Source: an uncultured cyanobacterium (GTDB lineage Bacteria > Cyanobacteriota > Cyanobacteriia > PCC-6307 > Cyanobiaceae). From it: a stretch of 51,307 bases of DNA. Positions 37,484 to 46,380 of the stretch are shown here, in pieces. Every line of letters begins with the position of its first letter. Positions within the stretch are counted from its first letter, which is position 1. The stretch spans positions 1 to 51,307 of the forward strand of contig CAIOCZ010000054.1 in assembly GCA_903856805.1 (NCBI GenBank). The letters are read 5' to 3'. The position numbers and the translations under genes were made by a program. A model generated the notes under the pieces. That model ran no database searches, had not been told where the DNA came from, and saw only the letters and a program-made list of their open reading frames with translations.

Positions 37484-38704
37484 TCAGGCGGCCACAAGGG
37501 TGGCCAGGCTTCGCACCAGCCGTCCCACCTCCTCGGGTGTTGTGGTGAGGTGGGTGCAGGCACGCAAACAGGCAGGGTTCTCAAGGCTGCGCAGCCAGAG
37601 GCCCTGCCTTCCCAATTGCTTCACGCCATCCTCGGGCAGCCGTTCTCTCCCCAGGCCATCCGTCAGCGTGAAGCTCACTAAGCCCCCGGGGGGCGGCGAT
37701 GACAGCAGAGGGGTGATTCCTTCAGTCCCGACCAGTTCGCCCCACAGCTGTCCACTGCGCGCGCGGATCCTCTGCCAGCGTTCCTCGGCGGTGCCACAGG
37801 CTTCCAGTAATTGCAGGGATTGGTTCAGCCCTGCCATCAGGGGGGTGCAGGAGGTAGCCACCTCAAAGCGGCGCCCATCCCCGTGGAAGCCGCTGGAGGC
37901 ACTGCCTTCGTCGCTGAGGCTTCTCCAGCCGATCAGGGTGGGACGGCTCTCCAGCAGCAGCCGCTCCGAGAGGGCGATGGCCCCGAGCCCTTCCGGTCCA
38001 CAGCACCACTTGTGGCCGGTGCAGGCATAAATGTCGGCGGCTCCGGCCGCCGCCTCGACCGGGATCGAGCCCAGGGACTGGGCCCCATCCACCAGCAGCC
38101 AGGGGTGCTTGGGGTGGGCCGCCAGCCGTTCGGCGATCGCGGCGATCGGCATGATCTGGCCCGTATTCCAGAGCAGGTGGGAGAGCACCACCAGTCGGGT
38201 GCTCGGCGTCAGGGCCTGCTCCAGGGAGGCCAGGACTCCGGCTGCGGCGCTGGCGCTGTCTCCTCGTTGATCGGCCACGGCCAGGTTGGTCACGTGGAGC
38301 TGATGGCGGCGGGCAAGCTCGCGGCAGCCGGCCACAACCCCGGGGTGTTCGGCGTCCCCGATCAGCACCGTATCGCCCGCCTCCCAAGGCAGTCCCCAGA
38401 GGGGGAGTAGGCAGCCACTGGTGACATTTTCACTGAAAGCCACCCGTCGGGGAGCCACGCCGAACCATTGGCCGAGCCGCTCGCGCAGCTTGGTGCTGGT
38501 GCGGTTCAGGAAGGGCCACACCTCCGAGGTGAAGGGTCCGAGCTCCTGCAGGGTGACCCAGGCGGCCTGGATGGCGTCCAGGGACGCTTGGGGCAGGGGT
38601 CCCTGTCCGCCGTAATTGAAGTAGGTCTTGTTGGCCAGGGCGGGCATCTGTTGACGCAGGTCCATCCCTTGGGGATCCAACGCGGGCGGAGATAGGGCGG
38701 CCAT
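37484..38704 (-). CDS. Class V PLP enzyme (cysteine/cystine lyase or desulfurase-like)
   Basis: About 406 residues. NKTYFNYGGQGPLPQAS opens the fold; AFSENVTSGCLLPLWGLPW, HLLWNTGQIMPI, LVDGAQSLG (PLP-binding Asp) and CTGHKWCCGPEGLGA (PLP lysine) follow. It resembles the cyanobacterial C-DES type L-cysteine/cystine C-S lyase rather than SufS/IscS, since no conserved catalytic-loop Cys motif is evident. It could supply persulfide for Fe-S assembly. ATGs at 38704 and 38665 are both plausible starts. Confidence 0.8.
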   Translation of the reverse strand: MAALSPPALDPQGMDLRQQMPALANKTYFNYGGQGPLPQASLDAIQAAWVTLQELGPFTSEVWPFLNRTSTKLRERLGQWFGVAPRRVAFSENVTSGCLLPLWGLPWEAGDTVLIGDAEHPGVVAGCRELARRHQLHVTNLAVADQRGDSASAAAGVLASLEQALTPSTRLVVLSHLLWNTGQIMPIAAIAERLAAHPKHPWLLVDGAQSLGSIPVEAAAGAADIYACTGHKWCCGPEGLGAIALSERLLLESRPTLIGWRSLSDEGSASSGFHGDGRRFEVATSCTPLMAGLNQSLQLLEACGTAEERWQRIRARSGQLWGELVGTEGITPLLSSPPPGGLVSFTLTDGLGRERLPEDGVKQLGRQGLWLRSLENPACLRACTHLTTTPEEVGRLVRSLATLVAA

Positions 38705-39119
38705 GGCGAAGCTTCTGGGGGGTCGGACCATCCTCGCTGCCAGGGTCGACCGGGTTTCTTCAGGAATCTGCTAGCATTTTTTAAGTTTTTTAGTGGCTGG
38801 TCCTTGGGCCAGCGGCTCCTTGCCAGGACGGCAGGCTTGGGCTGATCGGATTTTCTATGGCCTGCGGGCCCGGATTGGTGGGAATTTATCTTTTTAGCGC
38901 ATAATTATTCGGCGTAGTTAGCAGTTCTTTTGGGATGATATTGGATGATCTTGTGATTTCCGTCGTGCACTAATCCCTTGCCGATTATTGACGTTGCCTG
39001 TAGGATTTGAAACATCCTGATGTGATGCTTTGATCGCCTTGGTGATCGGGGCATGGGGCCCAGTCCTTGAGGTCCCGAGCTCACGTCACGGGTTCAAGCT
39101 TCCCCGGCGCCCCGCCCCC
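38705..39119. other. 415-bp AT-rich intergenic island
   Basis: No gene is supported. Runs such as ATTTTTTAAGTTTTTTAG (near 38776-38793) and ATAATTATTC (near 38900) stand out from the GC-rich surroundings. It should contain the promoter of the class V enzyme (leftward) and of the small ORF and permease (rightward). A small RNA is possible; no known cyanobacterial sRNA motif is recognised. Confidence 0.55.
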
Positions 39120-39314
39120 ATGACTCGCCCCTCCACCTCCGCCCGCCTGGCCCCAATCACCTGGCAAGCCTTGGTGGCTTATTTCAGTGGTGACTACCTC
39201 GAGCTCGATGGAGAGCTGAAGCGTCCTTCAGCCGCCGAACCGATCCCGGCCCAGGATCGTTTTTATCGCGATCGCCCGTTCGGAGTCGCCGGCACCTCCC
39301 CAACCTCCTTCTGA
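39120..39314 (+). CDS. Small hypothetical protein (64 aa)
   Basis: A 64-residue polar protein with a central ITWQALVAYFSGDYLELDGE and an ending FYRDRPFGVAGTSPTSF. No transmembrane helix or known domain is seen. It ends five bases before the permease start, so it is likely in the same transcript. An upstream in-frame start at 39030 is less likely. A balanced composition supports a real gene; function is unknown. Confidence 0.5.
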   Translation: MTRPSTSARLAPITWQALVAYFSGDYLELDGELKRPSAAEPIPAQDRFYRDRPFGVAGTSPTSF

Positions 39315-39319
39315 CTCCC

Positions 39320-40180
39320 TTGGCCGTGACCTCCCTCCCCCCCCGATTCCCCTCCGCCGCCTTGGGGCGCGGTCGTTTGCCGGAGCAGATTCAGGAAACC
39401 AGGGCCCTGACCCGGCGCCTGTTTCTGCAGATGCTGCGCCGTCCGTCCTCCGCGGTGGTGGGGGTCATTCAGCCGATGATCTGGTTAGCGTTGTTCGGTT
39501 CCCTGTTTGCCCAGGCTCCGGCAGGACTGTTACCCCATTCCATGGGCTACGGAAGGTTTTTGGCGGCGGGGGTGATTGTCTTTGCTGCCTTCAGCGGTGC
39601 GCTGAATGCCGGTCTGCCCATGATGTTTGACCGGGAATTCGGTTTCCTCAACCGCATCCTGGTGGCTCCCCTGCGTTCGCGCAGTTCGATCGTGTTGGCC
39701 TCGGTGATCCAGATCGCTACCCTCAGTCTGATTCAGAGCCTGGCGATCATGCTGATGGCTGGCTTGCTCGGTTTTGGCTGGCCCTCCGGCCTGGGCATTC
39801 CGGCAGTGTTTGTCACCCTGGGGCTCCTGGTGTTCACGGTCACCAGTCTCAGTCTTGGACTGGCCTTTGCCCTGCCTGGCCATATCGAATTGTTGGCGGT
39901 CACCTTTGTGATCAACCTCCCCCTGCTGTTCGCCAGCACCGCCTTGGCTCCCCTGCAGTTCATGCCGGTCTGGATGCGTTGGTTGGCGTCCCTCAACCCT
40001 CTCACCTTTGCGATTGAGCCGATTCGTGCCGCCTATGCCGGCCAGTATTCACTGACCGCACCGTTGTTGAATGCCCCCTATGGCCAGCTCTCGGCGGCCC
40101 TGTGTCTTTTGGCCCTGTTGGTGATCAGCGGCGTCGTGCTGCTGTTGATTCGCCCGCTCCTGTATCGCAAGCTCTCCTGA
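39320..40180 (+). CDS. ABC-2 type transporter permease
   Basis: A 286-residue membrane protein with six predicted helices. A cytoplasmic N-terminal helix (QIQETRALTRRLFLQMLRRPS) precedes IQPMIWLALFGSLF, and FDREFGFLNRILVAPLRS is the typical coupling segment of ABC-2 exporters. LASLNPLTFAIEPIRAAY near the C-terminus is the family's conserved NP motif. No ATP-binding subunit is within the window, so the partner lies elsewhere. The start is a TTG at 39320 or a GTG at 39326. The substrate is unknown. Confidence 0.85.
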   Translation: MAVTSLPPRFPSAALGRGRLPEQIQETRALTRRLFLQMLRRPSSAVVGVIQPMIWLALFGSLFAQAPAGLLPHSMGYGRFLAAGVIVFAAFSGALNAGLPMMFDREFGFLNRILVAPLRSRSSIVLASVIQIATLSLIQSLAIMLMAGLLGFGWPSGLGIPAVFVTLGLLVFTVTSLSLGLAFALPGHIELLAVTFVINLPLLFASTALAPLQFMPVWMRWLASLNPLTFAIEPIRAAYAGQYSLTAPLLNAPYGQLSAALCLLALLVISGVVLLLIRPLLYRKLS

Positions 40181-40182
40181 CC

Positions 40183-40545
40183 ATGCCCTTGCTGCATTCG
40201 TTGGTTCTTCTGTTCCATTTGCTGGGGATGGCCGTGCTGGTGGGCGGGTTCAGCAGCCAGCTCAATCGGCAAACGCCACCCTCCACCAGGCGCATCACCC
40301 CTGGTCAGTGGCACGGGGCCTTGCTTTCCCTGGTCACCGGCCTGGTGCTGGTTGGGCTGGCGGAGGTCTCCCCCGGTGATTCCGAACCGATCAACCACGT
40401 CAAGATCGCGATCAAGTTGATGCTGGCCCTCGTGATCGCTGTCCTGGCTTTCCGCGGACGTCAGCGCACGGTATGGCCCCAGGGCTGGCTCACCCTGGGA
40501 CTGCTCTCCGTTCTGAATACCACCATCGCCGTTCTGGTCCCCTGA
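40183..40545 (+). CDS. Small polytopic membrane protein
   Basis: A 120-residue protein with about four hydrophobic helices. It begins MPLLHSLVLLFHLLGMAVLVGG and has a central LLSLVTGLVLVGLAEVS and a NHVKIAIKLMLALVIAVLAF. The His near the N-terminal helix and the Lys-rich third helix resemble small heme- or quinone-associated membrane proteins, but no family is certain. It starts two bases after the permease and is surely co-transcribed with it. Confidence 0.7.
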   Translation: MPLLHSLVLLFHLLGMAVLVGGFSSQLNRQTPPSTRRITPGQWHGALLSLVTGLVLVGLAEVSPGDSEPINHVKIAIKLMLALVIAVLAFRGRQRTVWPQGWLTLGLLSVLNTTIAVLVP

Positions 40546-40556
40546 GCCGGTTGCCC

Positions 40557-40745
40557 TCAGAGCACCTGGCCCATCATCACGGCCGCGACAGCCGAAAACA
40601 GGGTGATCCCCAGGGCGGTGGTGGGATTCTGCCCGGAGGCCACCGCCAAACTGGTCACGACCCCAGCCCCGAGGCAGGCCACCGCCAACTGGCTGGCCAG
40701 ATCGCCACCGCGGCCGGGTTTTGGGGTTGGGGTTCCTGAGGACAC
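40557..40745 (-). CDS. Very small membrane protein (62 aa)
   Basis: A 62-residue ORF with GTG start. It has a polar N-terminus with PTPKPGRGGD, one helix LAVACLGAGVVTSLAVA, the turn SGQNPTTALG and a second helix ITLFSAVAAVMMG. The two-helix hairpin and balanced composition support a real gene convergent with the preceding one. Function is unknown. It lies 100 bp after the AAA ATPase gene on the same strand. Confidence 0.5.
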   Translation of the reverse strand: MSSGTPTPKPGRGGDLASQLAVACLGAGVVTSLAVASGQNPTTALGITLFSAVAAVMMGQVL

Positions 40746-40844
40746 GGTGCAGCGGGCATCTGCGCCGACCCTATGGGCGATCCGCTGCGACCAAGCCAGG
40801 GCTTGGCCTGCTTGTCATCCCCTGTCGGAGAACTTCAACTGTCG

Positions 40845-42368
40845 TTACATCAAGCTCCCGCTGGCCTCCGGGTCGTTCTGGCTTCGGGGTAGGGCGGAGG
40901 CGGGTCGGGCTCGACCGGTGCTGGCCCAGGTGCGCAGGCTCTCCAGCTGTTCCCGGGCGGTGCGCGAGAGGGGCACCACCTGGCTGGCTGCGGCGATGAG
41001 ATCGGCCTCCAGCAGGTCCCGCCCTGCCCCGAAGGCCAGGTGCAGCGCTTCAATCACGGTCTGTTCCAGCTCGGCGCCGGAGAAGCCGCCGGTACGGTCT
41101 ACCAGGAGTTCCAGGGGGACACGGTGAGTGGGGCGCCGTTGGCGCAGCTGCAGGTCGAGGATGGCCCGGCGTTCGTTGGCGTCGGGGAGTTCCAGCAAGA
41201 AGATTTCGTCGAAGCGCCCCTTGCGTAGCAGCTCCGCAGGCAGTCGTTCCACGCCATTGGCCGTGGCCACCACGAACACGGCGCTGCGTTTCTCGGCCAT
41301 CCAGGTGAGCACGCTGGCCAGCACCCGCTGGCTGGTGCCGCCGTCGCTGCGGCCGTCGCCCCCCAGTCCGAAGCCCTTGTCGATTTCATCGATCCAAAGC
41401 ACGCAGGGGGCCATGGCCTCGGCCCGTTGAATCATTTCGCGGGTGCGCGCCTCGCTGGCCCCCACCAGACCGGCGAACAGCCGGCCCACGTCGAGGCGCA
41501 GCAGGGGCATGCCCCAGCTGTGGGCGATCGCCTTGGCCGTCAGGGACTTGCCGGTGCCCTGGGGGCCCACCAGCAGCACCCCCCGGGGCACCGGTAGCCC
41601 GAATTGCCGGGCCTCCTCGCTGAAGGCCCGTTGCCGTTGGTTCAGCCATTGTTTGAGCGCCTCCAGGCCACCGATATCGGCCGGGCTCGCCTCGCTGGGG
41701 CAGTACTCCAGCAGCTCGCTACGGGCGATCACCTGGCGCTTTTCCTCCAGCACCTCCTCCAGGTCGTCGGCGCCCAGCTGGCCGCGCCGGGCTAGGGCTC
41801 GGGCCGCCAGTTGACGCACCCGTTGGGCGCTGAGCCCATGGCAGGCTCGGATCAATGGCTCCAGCACCGCTTCCGGCAGCGCTTCACCCGTGGCGCGGGC
41901 GATGGCCCGCAGCAGCTCACCGATCTCCTGGGCATCCGGCAGGGGCAGGTCCAACAGATTGATGCTGTCCTCGAGTTCGCGGGGCAGCAGCCATTCCGGG
42001 GCGCTGATCACCAGGGTGTGGCGCCCCTGGCGCAGGCTGGTGGCCAGGTTGCGCAGGCGCCGGCAGATGCCGGCGTCCTCGCAGTAGCGGTGGAAGTCCT
42101 TGAGCAGCAGGATCGCCCCCTGCTCCAGGGGAAGGCTGGCCAGGCAGTCGAGGGCGGCCATCGGATTGCGGGCCGCTTCGCCGTTGCGGTTGGGGGCGCC
42201 CTCGAGGCCACTCACGAAATCCCAGCGCAACAGGGTGCGGCCGCCCAGGCGTTGGGCGGTGGCTGCCAGCAGGGCCTCCACCCGCTCCTCCTCCAGACTG
42301 CGGATCCAGAGAATCGGGGTGCGGGCCCGGATCAGCAGATCCAGCTGATCCACGAGGGCCTGGGTCAT
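40845..42368 (-). CDS. Ycf46-like AAA ATPase
   Basis: A 507-residue protein. An N-terminal Ycf46-type domain (LDLLIRARTPILWIRSLEEERVE split by a turn, then LLLKDFHRYCED) precedes a canonical AAA module. Walker A is GPQGTGKSLTAKAIA, Walker B is CVLWIDEIDKGF, sensor 1 is VVATANGVERLP and the arginine finger is in LLRKGRFDE. Ycf46 proteins occur in plastids and cyanobacteria; a role in inorganic carbon use has been proposed. The C-terminal tail is variable. It follows DUF177 by 30 bp. Confidence 0.85.
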   Translation of the reverse strand: MTQALVDQLDLLIRARTPILWIRSLEEERVEALLAATAQRLGGRTLLRWDFVSGLEGAPNRNGEAARNPMAALDCLASLPLEQGAILLLKDFHRYCEDAGICRRLRNLATSLRQGRHTLVISAPEWLLPRELEDSINLLDLPLPDAQEIGELLRAIARATGEALPEAVLEPLIRACHGLSAQRVRQLAARALARRGQLGADDLEEVLEEKRQVIARSELLEYCPSEASPADIGGLEALKQWLNQRQRAFSEEARQFGLPVPRGVLLVGPQGTGKSLTAKAIAHSWGMPLLRLDVGRLFAGLVGASEARTREMIQRAEAMAPCVLWIDEIDKGFGLGGDGRSDGGTSQRVLASVLTWMAEKRSAVFVVATANGVERLPAELLRKGRFDEIFLLELPDANERRAILDLQLRQRRPTHRVPLELLVDRTGGFSGAELEQTVIEALHLAFGAGRDLLEADLIAAASQVVPLSRTAREQLESLRTWASTGRARPASALPRSQNDPEASGSLM

Positions 42369-42398
42369 GGGAACGGGATGGGGCGAGGGCAGGTTGGC

Positions 42399-42920
42399 TC
42401 AATCGCGATCCAGCTGGCGCAGCGCCGCCCAGCGGGGATCGACTCCAGGGGGGTCACTGCTCCAACGGGCTGGGCCGGGACAAGCGACGCCGCAGCGGTT
42501 GATTTGGGGCAGCCGCAGGCTCAACTGCTCGAACAGCCACCGTTCCGGATCGAAACTGCCGCTGGCCTCAAGCCGGTCATCCAGGGCCTCGGCCACCTCC
42601 AGGAGGTCGATCAGGTCAGATGGGGCACTGGAGCTGCCATCGGGTTCTTGGGCGAGCTCCAGCCGCTCGCTTACCTCGATGGTCAGGGGCTGATTGAACG
42701 GCTGCAGACAGCGATCGCAGCAGAGGGTGAGGATGGTTTCGGCGTGAGCATGAAGGTCGAGAACGTGCCCCCCGTGCTCGACGCTGATCTCGCCGCGGAC
42801 GGGGGTCAGGGTCGGCAGGTCGGCGATGGGTTGATCCACAGTCCAGTGGCGCCGGCCCCCCTGCTGGCGCAACTCCTGAAGAGGAACGGGCTGGAGGGGA
42901 TGGGCCGGTGCCGGGGTCAC
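42399..42920 (-). CDS. DUF177 (YceD-type) protein
   Basis: A 173-residue protein. [21 protein letters not shown] contains the CxxC pair of the DUF177 family, followed by an acidic stretch ([16 protein letters not shown]). The C-terminus has two more Cys ([11 protein letters not shown]). In plants and many bacteria it is linked to 23S rRNA processing and L32 expression. The GTG start at 42920 overlaps the yidC stop by four bases. No rpmF gene follows here. Confidence 0.85.
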   Translation of the reverse strand: MTPAPAHPLQPVPLQELRQQGGRRHWTVDQPIADLPTLTPVRGEISVEHGGHVLDLHAHAETILTLCCDRCLQPFNQPLTIEVSERLELAQEPDGSSSAPSDLIDLLEVAEALDDRLEASGSFDPERWLFEQLSLRLPQINRCGVACPGPARWSSDPPGVDPRWAALRQLDRD

Positions 42921-44059
42921 TTCTTGGTGTTGGGCTCGAAGGGCAGACGGTTGGGGTTGGCGCCGGCCCCTGCCCCCGCCGTGGCCGTCGCTGCCTGGGC
43001 CATCTGCTTGTCAAGGATGGCCTGCAGGTTGTCCGGCAGGGCTTCGCGGGTCAGCAGCCAGGTCTGTAGGCCCTGGAAGATGTTGGCCACCACCATATAA
43101 AGCAGGACCCCGGCCGGGAGGGGGAAGAACAGGAACATCGCCGTGATCATCACCGGCGTGATCTTGTTGGCGGTGGATTGCTGCGGATTGGGCGGCATCC
43201 CCATGCCGGAGAGGATCTGGGAGGCGAACAGGGAGGCTCCAAAGGCGCCCACCAGGACCGCGATGTCCCAGTTGACGGCTCCGTCGGTCATGAAGCCCAC
43301 CTGGCCGAGGGCTTTGATGAACAGGAAGCCACTGCGGGCGGCCAGACCGGGGATGCGGGCTTCGACGATGGCATCGCCGGGGGCCAGGGCCGTGATCGTG
43401 CCCTTGGCATCAACACGCACCACCTCGGAGCCCTTGGTGACGGTCCAGGCGGGGGTAAAGCTGGCGCCATCCTCCACACCATCAAGCACGGAGGCAAAGG
43501 TGGAACCGCTACGGGTGTGCAGCGAGACGGATTCGCTGTCACCGACCCCGAGTTTGGTGCCCTTCTCCAAGCTGGCGATCACTGGGACATGGGTGGTGGC
43601 GGTGACGAAGATCGAATGGCTGGCGCTGTTGAACGGTTTGGGTTCGATGGCGGCGATCTGATCGGCCGGCACCACCTTGAGATTGATGGTGTAAGGCACA
43701 TCGGCGAACGGTGAGCCGCGCAGGGTGGCGAACAGGGCGAACAGGATCGGCATCTGCACCACCAGGGGCAGGCAGCCGGCCAAGGGACTGCCGAACTCCT
43801 GCATCAGCTTGCCGAGTTCCTCCTGCTGCTTCTGGGGATTGCTGGCGTACTTGCTCTTGATTTCCGCTTGGCGCTGCTGCATCACCGGCTGGGCGATGCG
43901 CATGCGGCGGGCACTGCGGATCGAGCCGGCGCTGAGCGGGAAGAGGGCCAGGCGGATGACCACCGTGAGGGCGACGATTGCCAGCCCGTAGCTGGGCACC
44001 AATCCGTAGAAAAAGTCGAGGATCGGGAGCAGCAGGTTGTCGGAGATGTAGCCGATCAC
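42917..44059 (-). CDS. yidC: Membrane protein insertase YidC/Oxa1
   Basis: A 380-residue insertase. N-terminal [20 protein letters not shown] is helix 1, then [21 protein letters not shown], whose Arg lies in the hydrophilic groove. [15 protein letters not shown] is the coiled hairpin and [19 protein letters not shown] is helix 2. A lumenal beta-like insertion of about 120 residues lies between later helices, and the C-terminus ends [11 protein letters not shown]. It integrates thylakoid and plasma membrane proteins. The start is a GTG at 44059, as the longer frame has no homology. Confidence 0.94.
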   Translation of the reverse strand: MIGYISDNLLLPILDFFYGLVPSYGLAIVALTVVIRLALFPLSAGSIRSARRMRIAQPVMQQRQAEIKSKYASNPQKQQEELGKLMQEFGSPLAGCLPLVVQMPILFALFATLRGSPFADVPYTINLKVVPADQIAAIEPKPFNSASHSIFVTATTHVPVIASLEKGTKLGVGDSESVSLHTRSGSTFASVLDGVEDGASFTPAWTVTKGSEVVRVDAKGTITALAPGDAIVEARIPGLAARSGFLFIKALGQVGFMTDGAVNWDIAVLVGAFGASLFASQILSGMGMPPNPQQSTANKITPVMITAMFLFFPLPAGVLLYMVVANIFQGLQTWLLTREALPDNLQAILDKQMAQAATATAGAGAGANPNRLPFEPNTKK

Positions 44060-44148
44060 GGCAGGGGGGGCTCTGGGGTGAAGGGATCCGCAGGCCAGTG
44101 TGCCCGAGCGGAGGGAGAGGGCGTGGCCTCGGGCGCTCAGGCGCTCAA

Positions 44149-44643
44149 TCAGGCACTCTGACGGTTCTGATCCCCGAAGCCGCTGCTTGGCCGAGCGGGG
44201 GCAGCGGAGCCACGGGCTTGGCGTTGGGCTTCGATGAAGGTCTCCAGTTCGCGGAAGCGGGGAACCGAGCGCATCTCTAGGCGGGCGCCGTCGTTCAGCA
44301 CCAGCACCATGTCGCCCCAGGCGCCGAAGCCCCGGGGCACGGCCCGAACCTCGCTGATTTGGCTGTACACCACCTGGGTGCGATCCCGGCCGAGCCAGCC
44401 ACCGCTCACGCTGACGCGACGATTGGTGATCCGATAGCGCAGCCACAGGGCCCGCACAATGGCGCCCACGGTGAAGGGCAAACCGATCAGGGTGAGTCCC
44501 AGGACCAGGTTGACAATCAGATCGCCTCGGGCCGGTCCTCCCTCATAGAAGACCGTTTCGTTGGCGGTGAGCGGCTGGCTGGGGGGGAGTCCCTGGGGCC
44601 CAGGGGGCTGGGGGTTGGGAAGGGCGGGAGTGGGGGAACTCAT
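44149..44643 (-). CDS. PH-domain (bPH2-type) membrane protein
   Basis: A 164-residue protein. A Pro-rich N-terminus of about 25 residues is followed by [25 protein letters not shown], whose hydrophobic part is likely a membrane segment. The bacterial PH-like domain comes next ([42 protein letters not shown]). Such proteins sit between rnpA and yidC in cyanobacteria; the function is unknown. The ATG overlaps the rnpA stop (ATGA). Confidence 0.8.
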   Translation of the reverse strand: MSSPTPALPNPQPPGPQGLPPSQPLTANETVFYEGGPARGDLIVNLVLGLTLIGLPFTVGAIVRALWLRYRITNRRVSVSGGWLGRDRTQVVYSQISEVRAVPRGFGAWGDMVLVLNDGARLEMRSVPRFRELETFIEAQRQARGSAAPARPSSGFGDQNRQSA

Positions 44644-45044
44644 GGGCAGAGGCCGGCCTTGCGCAACAGGTCGGAGCATTCTTCCAGGAGGTCTTCACGG
44701 CCATTCTCCTGGGAACCGGGCTTGAGGCTGATCAGCAGCCACACCGGCGAAGCGTCGTGCTGGCGTGCGGGCTGCAAAAGCTGCAAAACATGATGATGGA
44801 GTTGGCGCCGCAGGCGGTTGCGTTGCACGGACCGCTTGCTCACTTTGCTGCTCACCACCACGCCGCAGCGCCAGGGGCTGGCCCGATGACGCCGCTCCAG
44901 CTCCTGCTCTTGGGGAGGGAGGAGCTCGGCTCGGGCCTGCAGGACGCGCAACACCATGGCGCGCCCCTGAAAACGGCGTCCGTCCCGGTAGAGGCGGTCA
45001 AACACCCGCAGGCCGCGAAGTCGGTGCTGCTGCGGGAGGACCAC
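44640..45044 (-). CDS. rnpA: Ribonuclease P protein component
   Basis: A 134-residue basic protein. HRLRGLRVFDRLYRDGRRFQ starts the fold, VVSSKVSKRSVQRNRLRRQL is the RNR signature helix, and LLISLKPGSQ follows. It binds RNase P RNA and helps cut 5' leaders from pre-tRNA. The GTG at 45044 is chosen from family alignment: the open frame goes further up but overlaps rpmH. It begins 16 bp after rpmH. Confidence 0.92.
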   Translation of the reverse strand: MVLPQQHRLRGLRVFDRLYRDGRRFQGRAMVLRVLQARAELLPPQEQELERRHRASPWRCGVVVSSKVSKRSVQRNRLRRQLHHHVLQLLQPARQHDASPVWLLISLKPGSQENGREDLLEECSDLLRKAGLCP

Positions 45045-45060
45045 AGGAGGACGACCGGAT

Positions 45061-45198
45061 TCAGACGGCGAGCCGGGCGCGGCCGCGACGGCGGCGGGCC
45101 CGCACGACCCGCCGTCCGGTGTGGGTGCGCATGCGCACCCTGAAGCCCGAGACCCGCTTGCGTTTGCGGCTGGTTCCCTCAAGGGTGCGCTTGGTCAT
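45061..45198 (-). CDS. rpmH: 50S ribosomal protein L34
   Basis: A 45-residue, extremely basic protein: [19 protein letters not shown], then [17 protein letters not shown] and a short basic tail ending ARLAV. This is the usual L34 pattern. It opens the rpmH-rnpA-PH-yidC-DUF177 series, the common arrangement in cyanobacteria, here without dnaA nearby. The length is typical. Confidence 0.97.
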   Translation of the reverse strand: MTKRTLEGTSRKRKRVSGFRVRMRTHTGRRVVRARRRRGRARLAV

Positions 45199-45239
45199 GG
45201 CGGTCGTCCCTTCCGTGTTCTCGTCAGCCGGCCACCCTA

Positions 45240-45917
45240 TCAGTTGGGGTCCACTTCAATCAGCCAACTGCCCAGGTAGCCGGAGATCGGTACCTCCCCG
45301 GGGGCCTGGGCCATGGCGTTGAACTGGAACATCCCGGCGTTGAAGGGATTGAACAGGGTCATGTAGACGCCAATGGTGCTGCCCACGGGCACGGGGGTGT
45401 TCGGAAAGATCTCGATCGCCTTGCCGTTGGGGGAGACCTCCACGGTGGCCGGAATGATCGATTCACAGCGGGTCCGCGAGAGCATGCCCCCTTCCCGCAT
45501 TCGACACAGCTTCACTTCCTTGGCCTTGATCTCGCTATCGAAGTGCTGGGGCACGGTGATGGTGAGCTTGAGGATCGCGGTCTTGCGGTCTTTCGGTCGC
45601 AGGATCAGGTAGTACTCGGAACGCTTGAGCCGGGTGGTTTCGGTGAGGAAGAAATAAAGCTTGCGGTAATCCTTGGTGTTGTCCCATCGGAATTCCATCA
45701 GGCTCGGCGTGCCCTGGGCCTGGACTGGGCTGGGACTCAGGGGGGGAAGCCCGGGCTGGATCAGTCCCAGGCCCGCCAGCCCGAGGCTCCCCAGGGTGAG
45801 GGCTGCAAGGCCTTGACGAACACGACCGGCATGGGCGCCGGCAGGACGGCGGGCGGTGCTGCCGCTGGCCGAGGTCACGCCTCGGGCGGACAGCCGCAGG
45901 CGCTGGAGGAGGTGCAT
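45240..45917 (-). CDS. DUF2808 domain protein, exported
   Basis: A 225-residue protein. A long leader with a hydrophobic core (about residues 35-58, [21 protein letters not shown]) ends near SPVQAQG, an AxA-type cleavage site. The domain then runs [56 protein letters not shown] and [21 protein letters not shown]. This is DUF2808, found in cyanobacteria and of unknown role, presumably periplasmic or lumenal. The ATG at 45917 is preferred to a longer frame. Confidence 0.85.
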   Translation of the reverse strand: MHLLQRLRLSARGVTSASGSTARRPAGAHAGRVRQGLAALTLGSLGLAGLGLIQPGLPPLSPSPVQAQGTPSLMEFRWDNTKDYRKLYFFLTETTRLKRSEYYLILRPKDRKTAILKLTITVPQHFDSEIKAKEVKLCRMREGGMLSRTRCESIIPATVEVSPNGKAIEIFPNTPVPVGSTIGVYMTLFNPFNAGMFQFNAMAQAPGEVPISGYLGSWLIEVDPN

Positions 45918-45974
45918 GGACGCAACCACGGGAACTTGGAAATTCTCATCAGGTTGCCCTGTCCACATTGCGAC

Positions 45975-46373
45975 CTAGTGGTCGGCGGGGGAGGTGGTTG
46001 GTTGGGCCCGGTCCGGCCGCAGGCGGGCCGCTTCCCTCAGGTAGGGATGGACGACCTGCCGCTCCCGTTCGAGCCAGCCATGGGCCAGGAGGCGGATGCA
46101 GCGCGGCAGATCGCCGGCGACGGCCATTTGCTGGCAGTCCAGCAGGGCGACCCCATCCCAGCCCGGATGACGCCGGGCGATGGCGGCGGGGAAGCAGGCG
46201 TCCAGGTCGGCGGTGACGGAAAAGGTGACCGACAGCAGCCGCCTACCTTCGAGGCCGTTGTGGCCCACCAGCGCGGCGATCAGCTCCTGGACGGCCTCCT
46301 CGATCGCCGCGGCCGTGTTGGCGTTAGCCGTGGTGGCCCCCCGCAGGGCTCGCAGCTCAAGGGCAGGGTTCAT
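45975..46373 (-). CDS. aroH: Chorismate mutase, AroH type
   Basis: A 132-residue protein of the Bacillus AroH class. It has LRALRGATTANANTAAAIEEAVQELI at the N-terminus (split by a turn after TTA), LLSVTFSVTADLDACFPAAIAR, and CIRLLAHGWL, carrying the active-site Arg residues and Glu of the family. It converts chorismate to prephenate for phenylalanine and tyrosine. It starts seven bases after sppA, so the two are co-transcribed. Confidence 0.93.
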   Translation of the reverse strand: MNPALELRALRGATTANANTAAAIEEAVQELIAALVGHNGLEGRRLLSVTFSVTADLDACFPAAIARRHPGWDGVALLDCQQMAVAGDLPRCIRLLAHGWLERERQVVHPYLREAARLRPDRAQPTTSPADH

Positions 46374-46380
46374 GGCGTGA

